64,000 nucleotides of DNA from Nonomuraea sp. NEAU-A123 (GTDB taxonomy: Bacteria > Actinomycetota > Actinomycetes > Streptosporangiales > Streptosporangiaceae). The notes below the pieces were generated by a model, which was given only the letters and a program-made list of their open reading frames with translations, was not told where the DNA came from and did no database searches. Position 1 is the first letter of the stretch, and each line of letters begins with the position of its first letter. Made by a program: the position numbers and the translations under genes. The DNA lies in the NCBI RefSeq assembly GCF_018603905.1, contig NZ_JAHFZZ010000015.1, positions 186,001-250,000 of the forward strand, in the 5' to 3' direction. Below are positions 22,931 through 29,777 of the stretch, in pieces.

Positions 22931-23239
22931 TCACTCATCGTCCGGGATGGCGGCCAGCGACTCGCGGGTTTGCCCGAAAGCGGCAAGCACGTCATCGAGC
23001 GAGACCCGCTCCCCCGTGTCCGTGACCGACCGAGCGAGCACAAGCGCAAGATCACGCAGATCAGCCGCTGCCTCCTCCAACTCCTTGAGTCGGCGAATGC
23101 TCACCACGGCCGCCACCGGCTGATGTCTGCGGGTGACCACCAGGTCGGTCCCCTGCTCCGCATCAGCCACCAGGCGGGCCACTCCTCGCTGGGCCGCTTC
23201 TGTGACGCTCAGCTCAGTAGCGTCGCGCAGAACAGTCAT
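22931..23239 (-). CDS. Phd/YefM-family antitoxin
   Basis: A 102-residue protein. ELSVTEAAQRGVARLVADAEQGTDLVVTRRHQPVAAVVS is the Phd/YefM DNA-binding fold (quoted in parts: ELSVTEAAQRG, LVVTRRHQPVAAVV). The C-terminal part, with LEEAAADLRDLALVLARS, should wrap the toxin encoded 3 bases downstream. Start ATG 23239 is chosen over an upstream in-frame codon because it matches the family length. The AT-rich 45 bases upstream (containing ACTGTATATC) probably hold the autoregulated promoter. Confidence 0.88.
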   Translation of the reverse strand: MTVLRDATELSVTEAAQRGVARLVADAEQGTDLVVTRRHQPVAAVVSIRRLKELEEAAADLRDLALVLARSVTDTGERVSLDDVLAAFGQTRESLAAIPDDE

Positions 23240-23294
23240 ACATGAACTGTATATCTTTCTGCACAGAACCGTGATCCTTGGATCCACATGAGAC

Positions 23295-23390
23295 TCACGC
23301 CTCTCCGGAGGTCAGGCCCACCGGACAGGCCACACCAGTTCCACCGATGCCGCAGTACCCGTTCGGCACTTTAAAAAGATATCGCTGGTG
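23295..23390 (-). repeat. msrA 3'-end repeat copy R8 (full, frame and stop intact)
   Basis: The minus strand encodes 31 residues ending PVGLTSGEA and a TGA stop, differing from the true MsrA tail at four residues. Comparing codons by eye gives 14 synonymous and 4 replacement differences, so this segment evolved under protein-level constraint before becoming non-coding here. It separates the ParE/Phd and RelE/Phd cassettes. Confidence 0.95.
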
Positions 23391-23421
23391 GTAGCACCCG
23401 GCCTCGCGCACCAATAGCCGT

Positions 23422-23775
23422 CTACTCCGTGTCCTTAGGGTGTCGAGGTGATGCGTAGATCACCCAGACGGTACGGGTGTCGTCATCAATGACGTAGCGC
23501 ACGCGTCCGCCGCTGGTGACCTCGAACTCCCACTGCTCCAAGTCCTTGCCGTTGTGACGATGGGTCGCGAGGTCGCCACGTAGACGATGTTGCCGATCAT
23601 GACCCGCGCCCATGCGAGGATCAAGCCGCAGGATCTCGAAGCATCGACGTGTATTGGCCAAGGCGTGGCGGCACAGCTCTTCCCAACCCCGGACAGCCTC
23701 GCTGGTACCGAACCGAACATCCCATTCGTCATCAGGGGGCGGCACCGTCACCCGGTCTCCGCGCTTCGGGCTCAT
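23422..23775 (-). CDS. RelE-like toxin of a type II toxin-antitoxin pair
   Basis: A 117-residue protein. WEELCRHALANTRRCFEILRLDP forms the N-terminal helices, followed by strands including WEFEVTSGGRVRYVID and TVWVIYASPRHPKDTE. The VRYVIDDDTRTVWV beta-hairpin and the terminal H-P-K are typical of RelE-like ribonucleases. The gene starts with ATG overlapping the antitoxin stop (ATGA). A decayed copy lies at 1301-1545. Assignment rests on size, fold pattern and partner. Confidence 0.8.
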   Translation of the reverse strand: MSPKRGDRVTVPPPDDEWDVRFGTSEAVRGWEELCRHALANTRRCFEILRLDPRMGAGHDRQHRLRGDLATHRHNGKDLEQWEFEVTSGGRVRYVIDDDTRTVWVIYASPRHPKDTE

Positions 23776-24242
23776 GCGGAGACCTGCACCGGCCCGAAAT
23801 CACCGCTCGTGGCCTTACGAGCCTCGGCGTAGTGAGCAGGATCCGCCTTGATCCTGGCAGTGGCCCGCCAGCCCGCTATGACCTCTTGGGTAGTGGCATC
23901 GACATCTAGCTCGGCCGCATCGGAGAGCGCCTCAACCAATTCCAGCGTGAAGGCACGCAGCTCAGTCGGAGACAGATGGCGAACCCAAGGGAAGACCTCT
24001 GGCATGGCAATGACCAGGGCGCGCACTGTGGGATCATGCTTGATCAACGCAAGGAGCAGACGGGACGCGGTGGCCAGCGTCCGTTCGCGCTCTTCTTCGC
24101 GATCCGCTGCGGTCAGGTAGAAGTCTGGAGCGTCTCGGTGCGTGACACGCACCCGTCCAAGGCGTGCCGCACGCTCGGCGACAGCTCGCGGATTTCTCGA
24201 CAGATCAGAGAAGGTCACTGCGTCGGCATGACTAGAGCTCAC
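23772..24242 (-). CDS. Phd-like antitoxin with long C-terminal domain
   Basis: A 156-residue protein. The N-terminal TFSDLSRNPRAVAERAARLG and VRVTHRDAPDFYLTAADR is a prevent-host-death-type DNA-binding domain. A helical domain of about 100 residues follows, longer than in classical Phd, ending KATSGDFGPVQVSA. It overlaps the RelE-like toxin by 4 bases. AT-rich sequence with CCTATATCAG upstream is a plausible operator/promoter. Confidence 0.85.
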   Translation of the reverse strand: MSSSHADAVTFSDLSRNPRAVAERAARLGRVRVTHRDAPDFYLTAADREEERERTLATASRLLLALIKHDPTVRALVIAMPEVFPWVRHLSPTELRAFTLELVEALSDAAELDVDATTQEVIAGWRATARIKADPAHYAEARKATSGDFGPVQVSA

Positions 24243-24607
24243 TCCTGTAGCCTATATCAGAACACAATCTGATGTGAGCCGTCGCACCTGATACTTCGAT
24301 CGCCTGCAGGACCTTCCGGCGATCCATAGGGTGAAGGACCGCCGGAAGATGGCATCAGGCGCAGAGCATGTCACCCTGCAGCGAGACGCCTGTAGCCCAT
24401 GATCAGGGTTCACACGCAGATATCAACAACGGACCTATCCCGCCGAGATTCACCAGGAGAGGCGCGACCTTCTCCTCGGGGAGCCGGTCCACCAAGTGAG
24501 GAAGTTCCTCGCGCATCACGCTCATGGCACTCAGCGTATAGACAAGGCGCCCCCGCAGCCGGGACACCTTATCCCCGGTTCTAAGGAGCGCCGGCATCCC
24601 CGCCGGC
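24243..24607. other. Intergenic part of the RelE/Phd cassette
   Basis: Contains a hairpin with arms CTTCCGGCG and CGCCGGAAG near 24311-24347 and a possible short gene on the minus strand (24403-24525). The CTTCCGGCG motif recurs near 1586 next to the decayed copy of this cassette. Confidence 0.45.
24403..24525 (-). CDS. Short open frame, possible antitoxin remnant (40 aa)
   Basis: It encodes MSVMREELPHLVDRLPEEKV and a short tail. The REELxxLVDxLPEE pattern is common in small actinobacterial antitoxin-like proteins, which are usually about 80 residues long. Here it stops early, so this is probably a truncated remnant. No ribosome site of note. Confidence 0.4.
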   Translation of the reverse strand: MSVMREELPHLVDRLPEEKVAPLLVNLGGIGPLLISACEP

Positions 24608-24700
24608 TCACGCCTCCCCGGATGTCAGTCCGACCGGGCAGCAGACCCCGGTGCCGCCGATCCCGCAGTCCCCATCGGGCACTTTGTGCAGGTACTGCCG
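24608..24700 (-). repeat. msrA 3'-end repeat copy R9 (full, frame and stop intact)
   Basis: The minus strand encodes RQYLHKVPDGDCGIGGTG and then VCCPVGLTSGEA with a TGA stop. Both resolving cysteines remain, although NGY has become DGD. It separates the RelE/Phd cassette from the XRE/NUDIX group. Confidence 0.9.
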
Positions 24701-24756
24701 ATTGCAAGACTTAACTCTATGAAACAGTTCATGTGAGGAGGGTTACATGGGCAATG

Positions 24757-25224
24757 TCAGTCAACGTGGGGGTAGGCACGTTCTAGGTAGTCGTTGATCT
24801 GCCGCCATTGCGTGGGATGGATGTCCAGCGATTGAAGGTCGCCCGGGGCCACCCAGCGGACATCGCTGGCCTCGTCGTTGGCCCCCGGCCGACCGCCGAC
24901 CGGGCGGGCGATCAGCATCACCTCGTACTCCTGCCGGATCTCGCCGTCGGTGTAGGCCACGATGTGGCCGGGGTCGGAGTAGATGCCCAGGATGCCCACC
25001 GGCTCCACACGAACGCCGGTCTCCTCCTCGGTCTCCCGCACCGCGCACTGTGACGGCGTCTCCCCGATCTCCATCTTGCCCATGGGCAGCGCCCACTGAC
25101 CGGTGTCGCGTCGGCACTGCATCAGGATGCGCCCCTCGTCGTCCACCGTGACCGTGCCGCAGGCGGGTACCAGGCTGTTCGCCTTCGGTGCGTCCGGGTC
25201 GTTCCAGTACTCGACTCGTCCCAT
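24757..25224 (-). CDS. NUDIX hydrolase
   Basis: A 155-residue protein with a complete Nudix box, GKMEIGETPSQCAVRETEEE followed by TGV, which binds the metal for hydrolysis of nucleoside diphosphate-X substrates. Start ATG 25224 has AAAGG upstream and follows the XRE/DUF5919 gene by 10 bases, so the two are co-transcribed. A NUDIX hydrolase next to this type of regulator is a recurrent actinobacterial pair (established from genome annotations; function unclear). Substrate not predictable. Confidence 0.93.
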   Translation of the reverse strand: MGRVEYWNDPDAPKANSLVPACGTVTVDDEGRILMQCRRDTGQWALPMGKMEIGETPSQCAVRETEEETGVRVEPVGILGIYSDPGHIVAYTDGEIRQEYEVMLIARPVGGRPGANDEASDVRWVAPGDLQSLDIHPTQWRQINDYLERAYPHVD

Positions 25225-25234
25225 GAGCTGCCTT

Positions 25235-25990
25235 TCAGATCTCCGCACCGGACCACGGCACTGCCCCGGCCCAGACGCGCTCGAACGATGACATGTAGTG
25301 GTCCGCAATCGCCCCGCCGTCCAGGCGGCGGAAGTGGAAGGTCGGGTTGGCCGACGCCGGTTCACCGTACGCGTGCGGGTTGACCAGGACGTCATCGTCG
25401 TAGCGGAACAGTGAGGCGTAGAGCGTGGTGGAATGTAGCCGCATCTCGCAACCGTCGAGATCGGGCAGTGCCCGGTAGTACGTCAGGGAAGATCGGACCT
25501 TGGCCGTCAGAGTGCCACCAAGTCCCTCCTCACGGTCGCGTGTCAGGACGGCCTGAGCGTTCGGGTCGCCGAAGCACAGTCTGATCGAGACACCGCGTTG
25601 CGCTGTCTCAGTCAGCAACCGTGCGATCTTGGGCTGCGTCTGGGCGTAGAACGTCCCCGAAAAGACGAGCACGTCAACCTTCTCCTGGGCATCGCTGAGG
25701 AGCCGGAGCCACAGCTCACGGGGAACGCTGGCACGATCCGAGAAGACCTCCACCAGTTCCGACCGGTTCGCCCGGCCCCGACGTTCCTGACTGCTTTCCA
25801 GCACGTCAGGCCACAGGTACGTCTCATCAGCGGTCAGCAGCTTCGCCGCCGCCCATCGATGTCGGCGGTGCGGGACCCGACCCGTATTGATCCAGCGTTC
25901 CACCGTCTTGGGCTCGACGCCGCATGTCCTGGCCAGGTCCTCCAGTGCCACGCCATGCCGGAGCATCGCTGTGCGTAGGCGCTCGTTCAC
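25235..25990 (-). CDS. XRE-type HTH protein with DUF5919-like effector domain
   Basis: A 251-residue protein. Residues 1-45 are a helix-turn-helix (MLRHGVALEDLARTCGVEPK, then TVERWINTGRVPHRRHR). After a linker, residues about 75-245 form an alpha/beta domain (VDVLVFSGTFYAQTQPKIA, GVSIRLCFGDPN, MRLHSTTLYASLFRYDDD, LVNPHAYG, HYMSSFERVW) as in proteins annotated DUF5919, distantly like phospholipase-D-fold sensors. It probably regulates or senses for the downstream NUDIX gene. The divergent gene pair at 26154 shares the 160-base intergenic region. Confidence 0.85.
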   Translation of the reverse strand: MNERLRTAMLRHGVALEDLARTCGVEPKTVERWINTGRVPHRRHRWAAAKLLTADETYLWPDVLESSQERRGRANRSELVEVFSDRASVPRELWLRLLSDAQEKVDVLVFSGTFYAQTQPKIARLLTETAQRGVSIRLCFGDPNAQAVLTRDREEGLGGTLTAKVRSSLTYYRALPDLDGCEMRLHSTTLYASLFRYDDDVLVNPHAYGEPASANPTFHFRRLDGGAIADHYMSSFERVWAGAVPWSGAEI

Positions 25991-26153
25991 AGTTCTCAGT
26001 GGACTCGAACGTCCCCGGACGTTTCAAGACCCTCAAGGGACGTTTCTTGGTGGCTCAACACGTCCTGACGACGGTCTTCGGCGAAGTTCAAAGGTCCTGC
26101 CCGCCTGGCTTCACTTGGACTCACTGGTTCCGCCGTCGCAGGGAGGTAGGTGG

Positions 26154-26495
26154 ATGAACCCACAGCGCACGTTGGCCGGCCCCGAGCCCGTCGCGTCGCT
26201 CGAAGCGGCCGAGCAGTTGCGGCAGGAGTTAAGCCACCTGGGTATCGCCAGCGACGTACACGGCGGTTATGGGCTCGCCCTGGTCTCGGTGTGGGTCGGG
26301 CTCGTGGTCTGGTGCCGCCATGACGGGTTCTGGTGGCGTACGGGCTGGGACGCGGACCGGAAGCGCGCCGTCTACGCCCGGCACCCGCTCCATGAGCCTG
26401 AGCGATCAGCACGCCGCGTCGCCTATCGCTATGCGGAAGTACGCAGGTCGTATCCACCCCCGGCACTGATCGACGGAGCCCAGCAGTGTCCCTGA
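26154..26495 (+). CDS. Conserved-looking hypothetical protein (113 aa)
   Basis: Start ATG 26154 has a strong GGGAGG site. Residues include LEAAEQLRQELSHLGIAS and VVWCRHDGFWWRTGWD. The Trp-rich strand set followed by a basic tail (ERSARRVAYRYAEVR) is known to me only from hypothetical proteins. It is divergent from the XRE/DUF5919 gene and overlaps the next gene by 10 bases, forming a two-gene operon. Confidence 0.75.
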   Translation: MNPQRTLAGPEPVASLEAAEQLRQELSHLGIASDVHGGYGLALVSVWVGLVVWCRHDGFWWRTGWDADRKRAVYARHPLHEPERSARRVAYRYAEVRRSYPPPALIDGAQQCP

Positions 26496-26698
26496 CCTTG
26501 GACCATGCACTCACCAGCTTTCCTGGATGGCAGATCACCGACATGGCCGGGGGCTGGATAGCCATCAGGTCGAACCTCGTGCCCAAGAACAGCGGTCTCT
26601 CCAACGTGCGCTGCGGAGTGACCTTGGAAGAGCTGACCGCGAATCTCCGCGCCGAGATGAGGCTGCAGAAGCCAGGAACACCTGCGGTACGCAAGTAA
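26486..26698 (+). CDS. Small hypothetical protein (70 aa)
   Basis: A GTG start inside the end of the preceding gene indicates coupling. The protein has WQITDMAGGWIAIRS and VTLEELTANLRAEMRLQK, a short alpha/beta fold. No recognised family. The pair is probably cargo between msrA-end copies R9 and R10. Confidence 0.65.
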   Translation: MSLTLDHALTSFPGWQITDMAGGWIAIRSNLVPKNSGLSNVRCGVTLEELTANLRAEMRLQKPGTPAVRK

Positions 26699-26923
26699 CT
26701 CGATGGCAACCCGACCCGGAGCACAGGGCCTCCAGGCGCGACACCGGAAGCGGGTCGGCAGTCTCTTAAACGCATATCGTCGCGGGGCCGCCCACCCGCG
26801 TGCGGTGGCGGGCGCGAACGGCCCCCAGGCCGCACGCGCAAGCCCGCCAGACCGCTGAGCGGGCGGGCCCGCAACGAGCGAAGCGAGCCCTTGAAAACCC
26901 TGTAGAGAAAGTTGTCGCCGTGA

Positions 26924-27244
26924 TTACCGGCCGTGCCCGTCTGGTGCCGTGCTTTCGAGTACCAGGTCGGCCATACGTAGCAGGCGATCGACGTAGGCGC
27001 GTCCTTCGACGGTGCGAATCCGCCGCCTGATCGCGCGAACATCGTGAACGCTGCGGCTGAGCCGGCTTCGCCGATGCGAGCTGATAGGGCCACCTTGCTG
27101 CTTGACATACGAATCCACGATCCCTGCGACGCACATGTCCGCCACCACAAGGTCTCCGAACAGGTCCCCATCTTGGAGACTGGGGAACGGAACCTTGCGG
27201 TGCTCAGCCCACAGGACCTCGACCTCGCCAAAGGCTCCGCTCAC
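26924..27244 (-). CDS. Hypothetical protein whose start abuts msrA-end repeat R10 (106 aa)
   Basis: GTG 27244 gives MSGAFGEVEVLWAEHRK as N-terminus, only 5 bases from the repeat. Further residues include FGDLVVADMCVAGIVDSYV and a basic helical C-terminus (RRSRLSRSVHDVRAIRRR). No recognised family; the mixed helical pattern suggests a soluble regulatory or antitoxin-like protein. The same N-terminus follows copy R6 as a fragment, so this gene has been duplicated together with its repeat. An alternative GTG at 27256 lies inside the repeat. Confidence 0.65.
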   Translation of the reverse strand: MSGAFGEVEVLWAEHRKVPFPSLQDGDLFGDLVVADMCVAGIVDSYVKQQGGPISSHRRSRLSRSVHDVRAIRRRIRTVEGRAYVDRLLRMADLVLESTAPDGHGR

Positions 27245-27248
27245 TCGC

Positions 27249-27298
27249 CGTCCCACCGATCCCGCGGTACCCGTTCGGCACCATGAACAAATACTGGC
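27249..27298 (-). repeat. msrA 3'-end repeat copy R10 (proximal half)
   Basis: The minus strand encodes RQYLFMVPNGYRGIGGT, matching the MsrA tail up to the Gly-Gly-Thr; the first resolving cysteine is changed to Arg. The distal half is replaced by the start of the 26924-27244 gene. It is nearly identical to R6. Confidence 0.9.
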
Positions 27299-27302
27299 GG
27301 CC

Positions 27303-27719
27303 TCATACAGGGACCACCTGCACTGCCTTCCCGCACAGTTTGCTCATGTCGTCCTCGTCAGACGTCAGAACGATGGCAGGGCGCACTGAGCGCAGTGCGG
27401 TGGCCGCGACCACAGCGTCGATGGCGTACTTGTGACCGTGCAGGCGGGCGTCTCGAAGAAGCTCGATCGCTCGCGACGAGATGTCCTCAGTCACCGGCTC
27501 GATCTTCAGCCGGGACAGATACCACCTGAGACGATCGCTTTTGACGCGGACGTCTTGTGCCTCGATCGGCGTCATGGCGCTGACCACAACCCGAAAGTCG
27601 TTGTCCTGCGCCTCCCGCACAAACGCTGTCACCCGCTGGCCGGCCTCGCACCACTTCACGAGCCCCCCGCAATCGAGGACGACGGTGCCCGCGCTCAACC
27701 GGCTTCGGGCGCGCGCCAT
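27303..27719 (-). CDS. PIN-domain toxin (VapC-like)
   Basis: A 138-residue PIN ribonuclease. Acidic residues fall in the expected places: Asp16 in VVLDCGGLVKW, Glu53 in TPIEAQDV, Asp101 in AIDAVVAATAL and Asp121 in LTSDEDDMSKL. These coordinate Mg2+ for RNA cleavage. It overlaps the antitoxin end by 25 bases, so a slightly later start is possible. It is the cassette immediately next to msrA. Confidence 0.9.
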   Translation of the reverse strand: MARARSRLSAGTVVLDCGGLVKWCEAGQRVTAFVREAQDNDFRVVVSAMTPIEAQDVRVKSDRLRWYLSRLKIEPVTEDISSRAIELLRDARLHGHKYAIDAVVAATALRSVRPAIVLTSDEDDMSKLCGKAVQVVPV

Positions 27720-28006
27720 CCATCCTCCTCCTGGAGTTCGGGCGCGGACTTGACGCGGCGGAACAACTCCGCCGCCTCATCACGCAAAGACTGTGGGATC
27801 GGCCCAGAAGCGGCCTCGTTCGCCTGCAGGGCCTCCTCCAAGAGATCCCGCTCGATCTGGCGCTCCACAGCGGCATCAACGTAGGCGGAAAACCCGCGGG
27901 CCCCGACTCGCTCTCGGACAGCGCGAATGTTGCCCGTTCTCAGAGACACGCTGACCTTGGCGGCCGGGCCGTCTCCCGGGGCGTAATCTCGCTCTGGCAT
28001 GCTCAT
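27695..28006 (-). CDS. VapB-like antitoxin
   Basis: A 103-residue protein. AAKVSVSLRTGNIRAVRERV looks like a ribbon-helix-helix N-terminus, followed by a helix (GFSAYVDAAVERQIERDLL) and an acidic C-terminal tail for toxin binding. It precedes and overlaps the PIN toxin. Upstream AT-rich bases (TTTACTACTTCAAGTAGC) contain CTACTTCAAGTAG, an inverted repeat fitting an autoregulatory operator. Confidence 0.85.
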   Translation of the reverse strand: MSMPERDYAPGDGPAAKVSVSLRTGNIRAVRERVGARGFSAYVDAAVERQIERDLLEEALQANEAASGPIPQSLRDEAAELFRRVKSAPELQEEDGWRAPEAG

Positions 28007-28016
28007 AGGATCAGTT

Positions 28017-28032
28017 TACTACTTCAAGTAGC
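28017..28032. promoter_or_regulatory. Inverted repeat upstream of the vapBC-like operon
   Basis: ACTACTT and AAGTAGC flank a central C just before the antitoxin start. Type II antitoxins usually bind such sites to repress their own operon. Confidence 0.5.
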
Positions 28033-28078
28033 AAAATGCCGGTCCTCGCTCTGCGCAAGGACCGGCCGCTACGTATGC

Positions 28079-28741
28079 CTACGCGTCGCCAGACGTCAGC
28101 CCGACTGGGCAGGAGACCCCGGTACCACCGATGCCGCAGTACCCATTAGGCACTTTGTACAGATATTGCTGGTGATACTCCTCCGCGAAGAAGAACGGCC
28201 CCGCCGGAGCCAACTCCGTGGTGATCTCGCCGTAGCCTGCGGCCTTCAGGACCTCCTGGTACGCGTCCCGCGACGCCTCCGCCGCCTTCTGCTGCTCCGG
28301 GGAGTGCCAGTAGATCGCCGAGCGGTACTGGGTGCCGGCGTCGTTGCCCTGGCGCATGCCCTGTGTCGGGTCGTGGGCCTCCCAGAAGACGCGTAGCAGC
28401 TCCTCGTACGACACCTTCGACGGGTCGTACACCACCCGGACCGCCTCGGTGTGTCCGGTGAGGCCGCTGCAGACCTCCTCGTACGTCGGGTTGGGCGTGT
28501 AGCCGCCCTGGTAGCCGACCGCGGTCGTGACGACCCCTGGGGTCTGCCAGAATTTGCGCTCGGCGCCCCAGAAGCAGCCCATGCCGAAGTCGGCGATCTC
28601 CGTGCCCGGGGGGTACGGCGGGGCCAGGGGCGCGTCCAGGACCGCGTGTCGCGCCGGGACCGGCATCTCCGCGGAACGCCCGGTCAGAGCGTCCTCGGGA
28701 CGGACCATCGATGTCTTGTTGCCGCCGAACAGCCAACCCAT
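28079..28741 (-). CDS. msrA: Peptide methionine sulfoxide reductase MsrA
   Basis: A full-length 220-residue enzyme that reduces methionine-S-sulfoxide. The catalytic Cys56 lies in GMGCFWGAE, and GYQGGYTPNPTYEEVCSG, HTEAVRV and the C-terminal PNGYCGIGGTGVSCPVG are typical. Cys202 and Cys211 are the resolving pair that is recycled by thioredoxin. The last 31 codons and stop (28079-28174) are the segment repeated ten more times to the left, always in this orientation, so this is the intact original of the array. Divergent from rarD. Confidence 0.97.
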   Translation of the reverse strand: MGWLFGGNKTSMVRPEDALTGRSAEMPVPARHAVLDAPLAPPYPPGTEIADFGMGCFWGAERKFWQTPGVVTTAVGYQGGYTPNPTYEEVCSGLTGHTEAVRVVYDPSKVSYEELLRVFWEAHDPTQGMRQGNDAGTQYRSAIYWHSPEQQKAAEASRDAYQEVLKAAGYGEITTELAPAGPFFFAEEYHQQYLYKVPNGYCGIGGTGVSCPVGLTSGDA

Positions 28742-28847
28742 CGTGCCACCTCCTACAAGCTACGATACAGAAGCCGCAACGTTTAGAGGTCCTACATAAT
28801 TCCATGCAGCATCGCGCATTTGTGTTTAAAGGTGGTAATGCCCGAAA

Positions 28848-29777
28848 ATGGGCTACATGCCTGACCTGAGGCGCGGCGTGCTGTTCGGGGCTGCCGCCTA
28901 CACGATGTGGGGATTGTTCCCCCTGTACTGGCCGTTGCTCAAGCCGTCCGGAGCCATCGAGATCCTCGCCCACCGCATGGCCTGGTCGCTGGTCGCCGTC
29001 CTCGCGGTGCTGGCCGTGCGGCGCCACTGGTCCTGGGCGAGAGGGCTGCTCAAGGAGCCCAGGAAGCTCGGGCTGCTGACGCTGGCGGCCGTGATCGTCA
29101 CCGTCAACTGGGGCGTGTACATCTACGCCGTCAACTCCGATCACGTGGTCGAGAGCTCCCTGGGGTATTTCATCAACCCGTTGATCAGCGTGCTGTTCGG
29201 GGTCGTGCTGCTCAAGGAGCGGTTGCGGCCGCTGCAGTGGGTGGCGGTGGGCTTCGGGACGCTGGCCGTGCTGGTGCTGACCATCGACTACGGCCGGCCG
29301 CCGTGGATCGCGATGGCGCTGGCCGTCAGCTTCGGGGTGTATGGACTGGTGAAGAAGCAGGCGAATGTGGGCGCGGCCGAGAGTCTCACCGTCGAGACCC
29401 TGGTGCTGCTCGCCCCCGCGCTGGCCTACATCCTCTTTCTCGGGCAGAGCGGGCAGTCCACGTTCGGGAGTGAGGGTCTCGGTCATGCGCTGCTCTTGGC
29501 CGGCGCAGGGGTGATCACGGCGGTGCCGCTGCTGTGCTTCACCGCCGCCGCGATCAGGGTGCCGCTCAGCACGATCGGCCTGCTTCAGTACATCGCGCCG
29601 GTCCTGCAGTTCCTGTGCGGGGTGCTGGTCGCGAAGGAGACCATGCCGGCCAGCCGCTGGATCGGGTTCTCGATCGTGTGGCTGGCCTTGGCCATCTTCA
29701 CCTACGACAGCATCCGTACGGCCCACGCCGCCCGAATCAGGAAATCACCCAGAACGCTCAGCAACGTAATCACATAG
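28848..29777 (+). CDS. rarD: RarD-type EamA permease
   Basis: A 309-residue protein with ten hydrophobic helices in two EamA halves. RRGVLFGAAAYTMWGLFPLY and NWGVYIYAVNSDHVVESSLG (with GYFINPL next) are diagnostic of RarD. Substrate is unknown in general; chloramphenicol sensitivity gave the name. ATG 28857 is an alternative start. Its end overlaps the convergent polyprenyl synthase gene by 33 bases. Confidence 0.92.
   Translation: MGYMPDLRRGVLFGAAAYTMWGLFPLYWPLLKPSGAIEILAHRMAWSLVAVLAVLAVRRHWSWARGLLKEPRKLGLLTLAAVIVTVNWGVYIYAVNSDHVVESSLGYFINPLISVLFGVVLLKERLRPLQWVAVGFGTLAVLVLTIDYGRPPWIAMALAVSFGVYGLVKKQANVGAAESLTVETLVLLAPALAYILFLGQSGQSTFGSEGLGHALLLAGAGVITAVPLLCFTAAAIRVPLSTIGLLQYIAPVLQFLCGVLVAKETMPASRWIGFSIVWLALAIFTYDSIRTAHAARIRKSPRTLSNVIT

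Noticed and set aside
21924..28174. CRISPR array as explanation for the repeated segments
   Set aside because: Repeats are about 95 bases, divergent, coding in frame with msrA and separated by whole genes, not by short uniform spacers.
411..28174. Assembly artefact as explanation for the msrA-tail copies
   Set aside because: The copies differ from each other at many synonymous positions and have different flanks, so they cannot be collapsed or misjoined reads of one locus.
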